Both the position numbers and the translations under genes were made by a program. Shown in pieces: positions 26,517-38,208 of a stretch of DNA of 64,000 bases. The stretch is from Capitella teleta (Eukaryota > Annelida > Polychaeta > Capitellidae): assembly GCA_000328365.1 (NCBI GenBank), contig KB298218.1, positions 190,747 to 254,746 of the forward strand. Direction: 5' to 3'. A model generated the notes under the pieces. The model did no database searches, was not told the DNA's origin, and saw only the letters and a list, made by a program, of their open reading frames with translations. The first letter of the stretch is position 1, and each line of letters starts with the position of its first letter.

Positions 26517-29500
26517 ATGCGGCCGACAATGGGTGAAAATGAAGATACCACTGATGCCAAGGAGCCTTTCATATGCGGCGTCTGTGAAGGTAAAATTGAG
26601 CGGCGAATGCATTAGTCTCAATGCTAGAATTTGTTGCCTAATTAATGACAACTTACTCAGTCATAATAAAAACTGTGTCTGTCACTGTCAGTGTCACTGG
26701 CTGTCACGTGTGTAACACAGTGTCAGGCATACGATCTGCGTGTTGAATATTTAGACTTCATTATCCCAGCTCGTCTATATCTGATATGATCTGCCATATT
26801 ATATTATCTCCTTAACTATATGAGATAGAGTTCTCTAGTTTCATTTCATTGTTAAAGGGATGGGGAACTAAATTTTAAGTGATGTTCTATTGACTCATAG
26901 CACCAATTGATAGCATTCCGTGCCAAAAACACCATGCCTGGATGCAAGCGTNNNNNNNNNNNNNNNNNNNNNNNNNNNNNNNNNNNNNNNNNNNNNNNNN
27001 NGCCATAAAAGGACATCTCTGTTGTTTACGAAACGAAAGCGCATGCGTGGTGCACTCTGGCTGACCTTTTTACTGTTTCAGGATGAGAAACATGGTAGGT
27101 GTCCTAGAAAATCGCTTGTTAAAATAAGAAAAATAGCGAAAAATATTTTTTTTTTCGCGCCTGACTGGTGGCAAAATGATTATTCTATCTTTTTCCGAAA
27201 AGAAAATAAAAAAATATCCAGGGGTTTAGTCGCAGGACACGCTGATATGACGAGGCCCATTGTAAAAGATGGGGAACTCGGTGTTTCATCACAGCTGCTG
27301 ACGTCACGCCTAGTTAGCAATATATCTCCCGCGAAATCGTTAGCGATGATATTTCTTGTGTGGGCCAGGCATAGGAATCATTTTTTGGTGCATCAAATAA
27401 CGACTCAAAGTCCATTTTTAACCAGTTCTCCCTCCCTTTAAGAGGGCATGATATTGCAACTTTAACAAACATATAATTATGCTGCAGAGTGTATTTCTCT
27501 TTCCCTCTCGAAATGTCACTCGAGCATGATTGAAACTGTCAATGATAAATATGATTTCGATAATAAAATAGAAATGGAAGTATTTAGTGTTGCAAGTTAT
27601 GGACTGGTGATCAGAGGCGCTTTCTTTGATTCTAATTTAAGCCACGTGCAGCTATTCTTGATAAAGTTAGAAATCTCTCATGATGATATTGACTAATGCC
27701 GGAGTGTTGCATAGGTCTAATTGAGATCAAAAATAGGATCTTGACCTGCTAAATTATTTGACAGCTTCAGCTAAGCTCTGTGAATTGTTACGGTGTTAAG
27801 TGTTTGTACAACATATTATGTCAGTGTCAGTGACCTTAAAATTAGTTACCTTGAACTTTTGTTATTCTGTAGTAATTCAGTGTACAAGTATGCATATATA
27901 GTGAAAGTATGGGCGATTCGTGTGTGGGACATAGATAGATAGAGGTAGGTTTATTCATCCGCAGAATCAAAATGAAGGTAAACATGAAGAATATTCAAAA
28001 TAATGATGAATGAAATGAGGCTGATCCAGGGGTGGATATATGCCTTGATTAAAAATTACACGAATGAATAACCTATAACTAACGGTGTCAACTGGGCCAA
28101 TAAAAGTTTTAAAAAATATTTATATGTAATGAAATAATGAGAGAGAGTTGAAATTGTAGTGGGACCAAAGTTTACACTGATTTTGCCGTCGTCTGCTTGA
28201 TAGACATTGTAGCAAAGCATATTTTCCTAATACACACTGGTAGTTAAGGATGCATTTTTGAAAGGTACCTTGATCAACATTAACTCTTCATTTGAATTTT
28301 ATGAGATTTACTAGTGAAGAAGACAATAATTCGATTATCATCTAACAGGATTGACAAATAGAAAACGACAGCCCTATGCACCCCCAATGTAGCAACTGCT
28401 AGGTCGGTCTCAATTTCGGAACAGATGCTACAGGTATCGAACTAAGGATGCATTACTTCTGAGAGATCAGATCATTCAATCCTACAGGAACCATACCATT
28501 CCACTAGGCCTATGAATGCCATGCAAAGTTGTATGTTTGTCAAGAAGGGCTCCTAATTGAGTTGGTAATAAATGTGATGAGTTCCAGCGTAAGTTCAGCA
28601 GACTGGATCTGTTGCCGTTGGCACATAGAGTATGATCTTGATATGTCAAATTTCAAGGGACCGTTGAGTTGAGTTTTCGCTTTGTAGTCACGATGACGAG
28701 TGTACTGTGTACGTACAGAGACGAAATGATGACTCGACACTGCCCTCCGTTCATTAATATAGAAAGTATCCACATCCTTTGAAGCCTTGTGTGCCTTTCA
28801 TATTTTCTCTGTTATTGTCAATTTGAAAAGATAATACTTTGTAGCTTTCTGTTATCGCCTTTAAAAAATGCTGACCACAAAGAAACGCATTGAATGAGGC
28901 TGTGCATCTTTGATGCTTATTGTAATAATTCGGAAGTTCCTCCAAGAACTGCTCGCTATCAACTTCGAGAAAGGTGTGAAGGACGCTAATTGGACGCTCC
29001 CAGTCAAGCAATTAGTTGAGGCAGCTTTATCCAATCACTAGCATTCAACTATGCATAAAAATTTTGCATGTTTGAGTTAACTTTGACAAAAAGGTATCTA
29101 AAGTTACCCACGGGGACGGAAAATGAGTTCGAGTTATATAGCTTTTCGAGTTATGAAGTTTGACAAATCATAACAAATTTCAATGTACGGATAAAGGGAG
29201 GGGATCTGGGATTAAAAATGGCTTCGGGTTATAGAGCAATTTGAGTTATGGGAGTTCGACATATCAAGATTATACTGTATGAGCAAAGCCACGAATTGAA
29301 GGTTCCTTGAGTCCTGGACGTTCTGTTATCTCAGCGCTTGAGTTGGAAGCCAAAAGGGTTGACAAAGTGACAGAGATATCACTTTGCCTATCCACGTTGC
29401 TTCCTTCATGGGGTTATCAGAAGCAATATCTCCCGCGAATGTTGATAGCCTGGTCAATGCTTGCATTATTGAGTGAGCAGGAGGGAACACACACATCCAA

Positions 29501-32500
29501 GGGAAATCCATTGATGCTGCAGAGCATCTGAGTGGAGGGCTTGATGGTCACGACGCTGAATCGAGAATTAAGGCACGCACCATTGCATTGTGGGCTGACG
29601 CAAAAAGGGCCGATGTGGGGCACCCCCATGGGTGAAACAGCCGCCGAGAAATTCCCTGTAAAAGTGTCCATTCTATGATTTTCTGATTGTGGGAGAGAGT
29701 ATTTGCTTTCAGGTTGGCGATGCCTGTTGACCAACTGTCATTATCAGGCTCATAATCATACTTATGTCTTATTTTAATCCATTGTTTTATTCTATTGTCC
29801 ACTCAATGGTTGTGACAGTCTGAAGAGCTCTGTTATCTGAAGGTGATTTAAATTGTTAACAATTAATTTTGATCTTTTGTTGAATTACACTCATTACACG
29901 TGTTCCCCCTTTCATTCTCAGTTTTCTCTCATTTTAAGGTTTAACTCATTTTTTCCTTTGTAGGATTCTATGGGAAGCCATGGTCCACCGATCAGCGTAT
30001 TGAGCTTTTCAGACGGTAATTTCACTTAATTATTTTTTATTTTATGTATGTATATCGACTTGTTATTTGCAGAATGGAGCGTTTCCAGTTGAACTGCTAC
30101 CTGTATGCTCCGAAAGATGACTTCAAACATCGTTTGTATTGGAGAGATAAATATACTGAGGATGAAGAAGGTAGAATTGAATTGTTCAACACCTCAGCTG
30201 TTATAAAATCAAATACTAGTTGTTTACTGCATACCAACATTGATAAAGCCTAAATTGACATCACAAAATGTTCTGCTTGACTTGTACGTGCTCAGGTACA
30301 GATCAGCATTTGATGCTGGGTCATTATCTGCTGATAATGTATATGCATCAATCTTTTCTGAAATAAGGATTTCTGCTCTCTGATTAATTTTATTGTGATT
30401 AATGAAAAGTAACCTTGACTCATTTCTGATATCAGTCAGATATACACGTTCTTGATCACTACTTCAATGGCTAATTTGATGTTATTGATTGTGGTTAATT
30501 AGAATTATTATCATCACTTCAATGTAAGAAGTAAGACAAGGTGACTGATGGTTGAATCATCAGCCATTTTTACAAAAATTATTTACAGCTGACCTGAAGA
30601 AATTGATAACTGAAGCTAAAGAGCGGAACATTACTTTTGTGTACGCCATCTCTCCTGGATTAGACATCACTTACAGCCTCGACAAAGATGTCGAAGCTCT
30701 TAAAGAGAAACTCGACCAAGTAATTACAAAATGTCAAACTCCAGCATTGAATTGTATCTTATTAATTTTCTTAGGTCAAGGCTTTGGGTTGCACAGACTT
30801 TGCCCTCTTATTTGACGACATCGAACCCGATATGTGCGGAGATGACAAAGGAAAATACAAAACTGCGGCTGATGCACAGTGTGATGTGACAAATAAAATA
30901 TATGAATGGCTCAACCCTGAAGTTTTTCTCTTCTATCCTACAGGTCTATTAAATCGATCCCATTTATCAATTTAAAATTTTTTTCTTATTATTATTATTT
31001 CTTCTTCTAGAGTACTGTGTTTCTCGGACAATGCCCTCTTTGAATAAATCTGCATATCTGGAAACCATTGGAAAACAATTGCATGAAGAAATCCAGATCA
31101 TTTGGACCGGTAACTGATATGCATGATGCATTTAACGATCTCTGTACCACTGTCTCCTGCAGGCAATCATGTTGTTCCTCGAGAGATCAGAAACGAGGAA
31201 ATTCAGAATTTAACTGAAATCATCAAACGCAAGCCAGTAATTTGGGATAATCTATTTGCAAACGATTATGATCAAACACGCTTGTACTTGGGTCCGTACG
31301 ATGGTCGCAAAGTTGGTCTGAAGAAAGACCTCACGGGTGTTCTGCTCAATCCTAACTGCGAGTTTGAGATGAACTTTGTGGCAATGCACACAACAGCTCA
31401 GTGGAAGCTGAACCGTGTGCAACAGTTCCCTCTTGGTAATAGCTATTTGTCCTTTTTCTGTTCAGTTTCACCTCGTGTTTGCTTGTTTGTTTTTTTGTTT
31501 TTCGATCTCAGATTCCTCGAGTCAGGATGTCGAAATGGAGGACCAGACAGAGTCACAAGGCAGTACTGCCGTCCCTGAGTACAATCCTCGCAGAGCTCTG
31601 GAAAAAGCTCTGATAGATTGGCGGGAAGAGTTCTACAAACGTCCGCAATACTCTACATATCAGGCTCACATGAAAGAAACTGAAGATGGCGACGAAATGG
31701 AAACTGGAGGCAAAGACAAAGACAAACACAAGAAAACCATTGCTGAGCTCGATCCACTCGACTTGGATGACCTTTACATCCTCAGCGATCTCTTCTGCCT
31801 GCCTTTTGATTACGGTCCGCGAGCTGTGCACTTCTTGAAGAAAGCCCACTGGCTGATTAGCAACGTGAAGCTAGTGAAGGATGGAGCCTCGGAGCAAAAG
31901 GGTTCTGAATGGAATGAGGAGGCACAACATTTCAACGATTGCTACAGGAATTTAGCCATTCTGGCTGATAAAATAATCAACATTCCCAACAGAGATATTC
32001 TGTATGACTTGTACTCTTATCTGAGCGACATTCGCAGCACTTTATGTCTCATCAACTCCTATATCAAGTGGCATGGTATGCATTTGAATGATATCTCTAT
32101 AGATTCATGAGTTTGTCTTTGGAGTAGGAATGCGTAGGAAGCCCAAGAGAGTGCCATTCCGCCCTGGTGAACAGGAACCATGGCTGTTCAGAGGCGGTCT
32201 CCATGGTGAGCTCAGGGTGAGGAAGCTACTCCCTTCTCTGATCCCCTCGCATGATTATTTTCCACAGAGGCTGCTTCCCACGGAAGGACGCAGCGACATG
32301 TTCAGAAGGCCAGAAATCCGTAGAGCCACCAGCCGGTTCTTCACAGTGCGTCCGTGTTTTCCTTCTGACCCAGTGGACAAAGTATGAATCAGCTTCCCAA
32401 TGGATGCGTATCAATATGTGTGCTCACCAGGAGGCGCTGTACAACGTGTGTCGGCTGACGTGGGACGATGGTTTTAGCTGTTTTGATATCTCACCAGGGC

Positions 32501-33134
32501 AGAGTTTGAACATGGATGTAGAGAGCTACCCTGATCTCTACGCTGATGAGTGAGAAATCCTTCCACCATATTTAAAGCACTGCTCTCTTTTCAGTTGCCA
32601 TTCGTAATCATTCGTACTTTTCAGACTGATCGGGGGCTACCTTCAAGAGTCGTCTGACTTGTGCTATGTTCTGGAGGATGAGCTTTCCATATGCGGCTTT
32701 GCTGTTGCCGCAACTGATGGAGCCGAATTCCAGAAGAAACTGAGGCAAAACTGTGTTGAAACGCTCAAGGAGAAGTACCCAGAAAGCAACGAAGAAGCTA
32801 AGGCGAGTGGATTTCTCTCGATCTGAAAACGCATTTTTATCCCTTGTTTTCACAGAAAATGATAAAACCCGTGAATGAGGGCTACAAGATCCCAAGCGAT
32901 TACCCGAGTGTTGTGCATCTGCGAGTACAATTCAATCGGCTGGAAGAGCAAAGTCCAGCTGATCAGCTGCTGACTTGTGTCACAAAAGCATTGAGGGCTA
33001 AGGGATCGAGTGGAGTGCACACCCGAATCCTCAAATCCCATCTGTTCCTAAAGGGACTTTTTGAACGTCTCCAATTCCAGCCGTTGGAAGATGAAAGTGC
33101 TGGTGACCATATAATTCTTGTGAAACGCATATGA
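26517..33134 (+). CDS. OGA: Protein O-GlcNAcase, copy A, 13 exons
   Basis: Removes O-GlcNAc from Ser/Thr of nuclear and cytosolic proteins. Exons: 26517-26589, 29964-30015, 30073-30170, 30589-30719, 30775-30943, 31011-31109, 31163-31435, 31512-32075, 32128-32216, 32268-32381, 32431-32549, 32625-32802, 32856-33134; all in phase, 745 aa. The GH84 catalytic part runs from [14 protein letters not shown] through [24 protein letters not shown] and [13 protein letters not shown] (catalytic Asp-Asp pair at 30814-30819) to the [13 protein letters not shown] region. A short acidic linker, the stalk helices and a C-terminal acetyltransferase-like domain follow. The linker is far shorter than in the 916-aa human protein. 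Compared with copy B, exon 1 is 43 codons shorter and a conserved Trp (NWVETLKEK in copy B) is Cys. The last intron uses a GC donor (32803). An AATAAA lies at 33239-33244. Confidence 0.94.
26852..27441. mobile_element. TTAA-flanked non-autonomous DNA element, gapped copy
   Basis: Bounded by TTAA on both sides (26852-26855, 27438-27441). The ends AGGGATGGGGAACT and, on minus, AGGGAGGGAGAACTGG form inverted repeats. It is nearly identical to the copy at 33667-34378 over both halves. The 50-N gap sits inside it. TTAA targets are used by piggyBac and Kolobok transposases; which one mobilised this family is not decidable here. Confidence 0.85.
26952..27001. other. Assembly gap of 50 N
   Basis: Placeholder gap inside the TTAA element. 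In the complete sister copy the corresponding interval is 33767-33940, or 174 bases, so the gap is probably under-sized by about 120 bases and contains only transposon sequence. Confidence 0.9.
29290..29800 (-). mobile_element. Retroelement fossil, RNase H-region fragment (DIRS-like)
   Basis: Minus-strand reading gives short blocks reminiscent of the region after reverse transcriptase/RNase H in DIRS-type retroelements. It is a small broken fragment of about 0.5 kb with several breaks and no visible termini, lying in OGA-A intron 1. The family call is tentative and based on motif memory. Confidence 0.4.
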
Positions 33135-33419
33135 TTCTGACCTCAGTTTTCAATGCAAATCATTGAAAAATCCATGGATGTATTTCTTCTTCAAATTACG
33201 TTATCCAAGATGCATTTAGTTATTCAAGTTGTATTGGAAATAAATAAGGTGGCAAGAGCGAAAACGGCTCACTTTTGAGCCATAGCCTGGTCTTTCGCAA
33301 ATTATATCCAAATGTGTATATATATTTTTTTCTAAATTCAATAGCCAAATAAATTTTTTTTTTCTCTCTCTCACTCTTGTGTCAATTTTGTTCAGAGCAG
33401 CTTTGTCTCTTATCAGTCG
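33135..33419. other. 3' UTR and flank of OGA-A
   Basis: About 285 bases between the OGA-A stop and the fossil element. Contains AATAAA hexamers at 33239-33244 and near 33347, T-runs and a CT-rich tract. No further gene seen. Confidence 0.6.
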
Positions 33420-33577
33420 TGTTGTGGCGGATCCGAGCAGCTCAACATTTGTCCTTTCATTTCAGCATGTTTATTTGAGTTCATTAAATGCTGTAGTGTA
33501 TTTAAGCGGAGTGTGTGATATAGATAGTGTAAAGATATAGTAGTAAATTCCTCGTCTTTGTATTTGGAAGAACTACA
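33420..33577 (+). repeat. 5' LTR of the Gypsy fossil
   Basis: 158 bp, starting TG and ending CA (ACTACA). It pairs with 37925-38075 over its whole length, sharing GGCGGATCCGAGCAGCTCAA near the start and AAATTCCTCGTCT near the end. Confidence 0.9.
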
Positions 33578-33666
33578 GTGGTGACCCTATACGTCTGGGA
33601 GCAGAATAATTCTTCTGTGGCCCGTCACCCATCATCGTTGGCTGCCTTGTTTTCAATGCATATGCA

Positions 33667-34378
33667 TTAAAGGGATGGGGAACTAAATTTTAAGTGATGT
33701 TCTATTGACTCATAGCACCAATTGATAGCATTCCGTGCCAAGAAAACCCTGCCTGGATGCAATCGTAAGGAAATAATGCATTCCGAATATCGGGGTTAGC
33801 ATTGCGCCTATGGGAGAATGGCTTCCATTGCGAAGTATAGGAGGCAAACGTCAGCTGATGGCTTGGTTTGGCTGATGGCTGATTGGTCCCGTTCCCCTCG
33901 TGAAGCTATCGATTTCAGCCAATCAGAGCAGATCATCTTCGCCACAAAAGGACATCTTTGTTGTTCACGAAACGAAAGCGCATGCGTGGTGCACTCTGGC
34001 TGACCTTTTTACTGTTTCAGGATGAGAAACGTGGTAGGTGTCCTAGAAAATTGCTTGTTAAAATATGAAAAATAGTGAAAAATATTTTTTGTTTGCGCCT
34101 GACTGGTGGTAAAATGATTATCCTATCTATTTCCGAAAAGAAAATAAAAAAATATCAAGGGGTTTAGTCGCAGGACACGCTGATATGACGAGGCCCATTG
34201 TAAAAGATGGGGAACTCGGTGTTTCATCACAGCGACTGACGTCACGCCTAATTAGCATTATATCTCCCGCGAAATTGTTAGCGATGATATTCCTTGTGTG
34301 GGCCAGGCATAAGAATCATCTTTGGTGCGTCAAATAACGACTCAAAGTCCATTTTCAACCAGTTCTCCCTCCCTTTAA
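33667..34378. mobile_element. TTAA-flanked non-autonomous DNA element, complete copy
   Basis: 704 bp between two TTAA sites (33667-33670, 34375-34378), inserted in the Gypsy fossil between its 5' LTR and gag-like part. The termini are inverted repeats (AGGGATGGGGAACT against AGGGAGGGAGAACTGG). No transposase. It contains CpG-rich islands such as CGAAACGAAAGCGCATGCG. It is close to identical to 26852-27441, so both moved from a similar source fairly recently. Confidence 0.88.
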
Positions 34379-37300
34379 GTCCTGAGCGTCAGGCTGCACA
34401 TTGTTAGAAGACCAACGGAGTCATGCCTGCCGACAACGAAGTCAAGGTGTTTGCAGTGGTCGTGAAGCTACCCGATTTCTGGAGCAAGAATGCAGCTGCG
34501 TGGTTCGCTTAAACTGAGGCACAATTCGAGATCCGTGGAGTGACGCAAGATTTCTGCTGTCTGCATTTGAGCTGTCCAAAGCTGAGCGTGCTCATCAGTT
34601 ACTGTCCATCCACGATTTGGGAGATCAAAGACCATCTGAGTTAATGTCTCAGATTCTGCACCTCAACAAAAATGACGAGCATCATTTCCTTCTTAAGTAA
34701 ATGTTCCGGAATGCTTTGCCACAGGCCGTGCTTAATGCATTGTCCACTTCACAAGAGAAAGATTTAATGAAATTGTCTTTGGAAGTTGATTTATGTCATT
34801 CGATTATTTCTTCTCAGAACCAAAGCGTGTATGAGGCAGACGAAATCGAGACTACTGCAGTTTCCAAACGGAAGCTATGTTACTGGCATCGGAAATTTTG
34901 GAAGTCTGCAAAAAAGTGCGAACAAACATTTGACTGGAGATCATTTCCACCAGGTCAGCTGTCGGGAAACGCCCAAGAGGGCCTGCACTAGTGGCCAGTG
35001 TGGGTGCTTCATCATTGGTCATTAAGGATGAAATCTCTGGACGCGGATTCCTCGTAGATACAGGAGCACAGGTTTCAGTTTTGCAAGCTTCACAATCTGA
35101 TCGTTTCTCTTGTAAACAGGAAGGACCTCGATTGCAAGCAGCCAACGACACGCCCATAAGCACTTATTGAACTACATAATTGGTTGTTTGTTTTGGAGGA
35201 CGCAAAATGATCAGAATGTTTTACAGAGATGAGGTAAAAAGACCACTTTTGGGAGCGGATTTTTTGTTATGCCACAAGCTATTGGTAGACGTGGCTGGTC
35301 AACGCCTGGTGGATGCACAAGATGTTTGTTCGGGATTGGCAATATCCACAAGAAAGCTGTCTTCTGTCGAAGTTGGGTTAGTGTTTGAGTCGAGTGTATC
35401 AGACCCTTATGACTTGTTGCTGAGAGATTTCCCATCAGTCACATCACCTCGCCATGGACTTACTCATTTCATTGGAATGGAAGGACCACTAATTTGGGCC
35501 CGCCCACGTAGATTGGATCCAGGAAAACTCCAGTCTGCAAAATAAGAGTTCAAGAATTTACAGAGGTTAGGCATCGTAAGGCCGTCACGCAGTGCTTGGG
35601 CATCTTCACTTCACATGGTAGGAAAATCAAATGGTGAATGGCGTTTGTGTGGGAACTACAGAAGATTGAATGCTGCTACTGTTCCAGATCGTGATTCATG
35701 ATTTTGCTAATCAGTTGCATGGCATGGCGATTTTCTCTAAATTGAATTTAGTGCGCGGGTACCATCAGATTCCAGTAGAAGAGGCAGATATTCCAAAGAC
35801 AACAATTACAACTCCGTTTGGCATGTTTGAATTCCTACGAATGCCATTTGGACTTCGTAACGCAGGTCAGAGTTTTCAGCGGTTGATGGATACGGTAGTT
35901 ATTAAGTGGCCTTGAGCGTGTTTTTGTGTATATTGATGATATTCTGGTTGCTTTGAAGGATGAAAAACAACACATGGAAGATCTGAGAGCAGTTTGCACG
36001 CAGTTACGAGAGAATGGGCTCCTTATTAGACCAGAGAAATGTGTTTTTGTCAAAGTAGAGATTGAGTATTTAGGCTATACGGTGGACAGCAAGGGAGTCC
36101 GTCCCGTGAAGGAGAAGGTGAAAGCCGTTAAAGAGCATCCACTTCCGCAGTCCCCAAAGCAACTCAAGAAGTTTCTAGGTGTAATAAATTACTATCACCA
36201 TTGTATTCCTAGGGTTGCAGCCATCGTGCAACCAAACTCTCCACCAATTGAGCCGAACACATCTGCAGAGATTCAATTGAGCTGGCAACAGAAAGAACTA
36301 AGAAGCATTTGATAATGCAAAGAAGCTATTGACAGAAGCAGTTACACTGCATCATCCGACGACAGACGGACAACTCATGCTGTGCACTGATGCTTCAGAA
36401 TTTGGCATTGGTGCGGTGGCAAGGAAATAGTTGGATGCCACTTGGTTTTTTTAGCAAACATCTGAGGCCAGTTGAGCCGAGGTATAGTGCATTCGATAGA
36501 GAGCTGTTGGCGGCCGATTTGGCGATCAGACATTTCCAACACATGGTGGAAGGTCGTTCATGCATTTTAATTACAGACCATCGACCATTGGTCCAAGCGT
36601 GGAAGAAGGTTGGCGAACCTTGGTCTGTTTGTCAGCAAAGACATCTAGCGACAGTTGCTAAATATATGTTAGACGTAAGTCATCGGGAGGGAAAGGATAA
36701 CATCGTCCCAGATGCGTTATCAAGAGCAGCCATAGATGCCATCCAGTTAGGCATCAGTTGGGAGGAGATAGCGAGGAAGCAGCAGAATGACCTAGGCATC
36801 AGAGATTCTCGGACTGCAATCACCGGCATGAAACTACAAGATGTCCAGAGAGGTGGAGTAACCATATTATGTGATGTGTCTCAGGCCCACCCAAGACCAT
36901 TAGTTCCTACATCATTGCAACATCATGTATTTGATATAATTCATAGCTTATCTCATCCTGGCGCTCGAGTGACCAAAAGACTTATTTCTGAGTGTTATGT
37001 GTGGTTCAGAATGAAGAAGCACATCACAACCTGGTGTAGAGAGTGCATACATAGCCAAAGACCGGAGATTCAGACTCACATCAAAGTGCAAGTCGATCAT
37101 ATAAAGATTCTAGATGTACCCTTTGCTCATGTCTATGTGGATTTGGTAGGCCCCCTTCCTCCTTCTAAGGGCTGCATGTACCTTCTTACAGTTATTGATC
37201 GGCATTCAAGATGGCCAGAGGCACTGTCCATAAAGGGTATCACAGCACAGGAGTGTGCTGACACATTTCTGCAGGGCTGGGTGGTACGCTACAGTGTTCC

Positions 37301-37924
37301 AGCGGAAATGACCAGCAACAGAGGCACACAGTTTACGTCAAGCATATGGAGGCATCTTGCAGATACGTTAGGGGTGAAATTACATCATACTACCTTTTAT
37401 CTAGCGATATGGTTGAGCGGTTTCATCATTCTTTAAAGGCATCACTCAAGACATGTCTGAGTACCCCAGCCTGGATGGACCAACTTCCTTGGGTACTTTT
37501 GGGGCAGCACATCGCTCCAAAAGAGGACTTCGACGCCTCACCCGTAGACTTAATATTCCGCCACAGGTTGCCCTACCCTGGTCAAACCGTGATAGATACG
37601 ACGGTAAATGTGGACACAAGAAAGATTCCCAGGACACCTAAGCATCATGGAATCGATCGCAGTTACGTGTCTCACAACTTATGGACTGCAACACACTTAT
37701 GGACTGTACCAGCACATGTGCTGGTACAGGTAGACTTGCATCACGGACTTCTGCAATGCCCCTACAATGGTCCGTTCAAGGTATTGGAGCGTGGCAGAAA
37801 AACATTTATGTTAGAGATGCAAGGGAGACAACGGATTGTCAGTGTGGATTGGTTAAAGCCGGTTGTAGTGACACGCAGCGGACGTCAGGTCAAGCCCCCC
37901 AGTCCGCTACTGTGAAGGGGGATC

Positions 37925-38075
37925 TCCTGGGGCGGATCCGAGCAGCTCAACATTTGTCCTTTCATTTCAACATGTTCATTTGAGTTCATCAAATGCTGTA
38001 GTGTATTTAAACGGTGTGTGTTACAATAAAAGATATAGTAGTAAATTCCTCGTCTCTGTATTTGGAAGAACTACA
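37925..38075 (+). repeat. 3' LTR of the Gypsy fossil
   Basis: 151 bp, matching 33420-33577 and preceded by a purine-rich tract (GAAGGGGGA, about 37913-37921) as expected for the plus-strand primer site. Ends ACTACA at 38075. Confidence 0.88.
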
Positions 38076-38208
38076 GTGTGTCTATTTTTCGTCTTTTTTT
38101 ATACATTAATTAAATAAGTTTAATGCCAAAACTAGTCATTTTTTATTTCTATAATTTTTTAATACCTGTCTGAAATCCACCAGGTGATTGGTTAATTTAT
38201 ATATCTGT

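Larger units (their letters stand above)
26590..29963 (+). other. OGA: OGA-A intron 1 (3.4 kb) with assembly gap and repeats
   Basis: The first about 170 bases after the donor are recognisably related to the start of OGA-B intron 1 (shared TAATTAATGACAACTTACTC and CACTGGCTGTCAC), so the intron predates the duplication. It contains the TTAA element 26852-27441 with the N gap, pogo-like TCGAG-rich debris near 29100-29280 and a retroelement fossil at about 29290-29800. A minus-strand open frame of 85 codons at 28754-29011 has no family that I recognise. Confidence 0.7.
33420..38075 (+). mobile_element. Ty3/Gypsy LTR retrotransposon, broken fossil
   Basis: Sits between the two OGA copies, in sense with them. 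It has short LTRs (33420-33577 and 37925-38075), then a TGGTGACCC primer-binding-like stretch after the 5' LTR. Recognisable parts in order: gag-like (about 34420-34990), aspartic protease (about 35000-35170), reverse transcriptase (about 35440-36240), RNase H (about 36330-36730) and integrase with zinc-binding and catalytic-core regions (about 36920-37910). It is broken, with several breaks (roughly half a dozen or more), and is interrupted near its 5' end by a TTAA DNA element. The LTRs differ at roughly a dozen sites plus a short indel, so the insertion is not recent. No clear target-site duplication was seen. Confidence 0.92.

Noticed and set aside
32592-32624. Upstream alternative acceptor for OGA exon 12 (TTTTCAG ending about 32594)
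   Set aside because: Using it would add sequence with an immediate in-frame stop; the downstream TTTTCAG keeps the frame in both copies.
36390-37915. Long open frames that look like a host integrase-domain gene
   Set aside because: They lie between two matching LTRs next to reverse transcriptase and protease remnants, so they belong to the broken Gypsy element.
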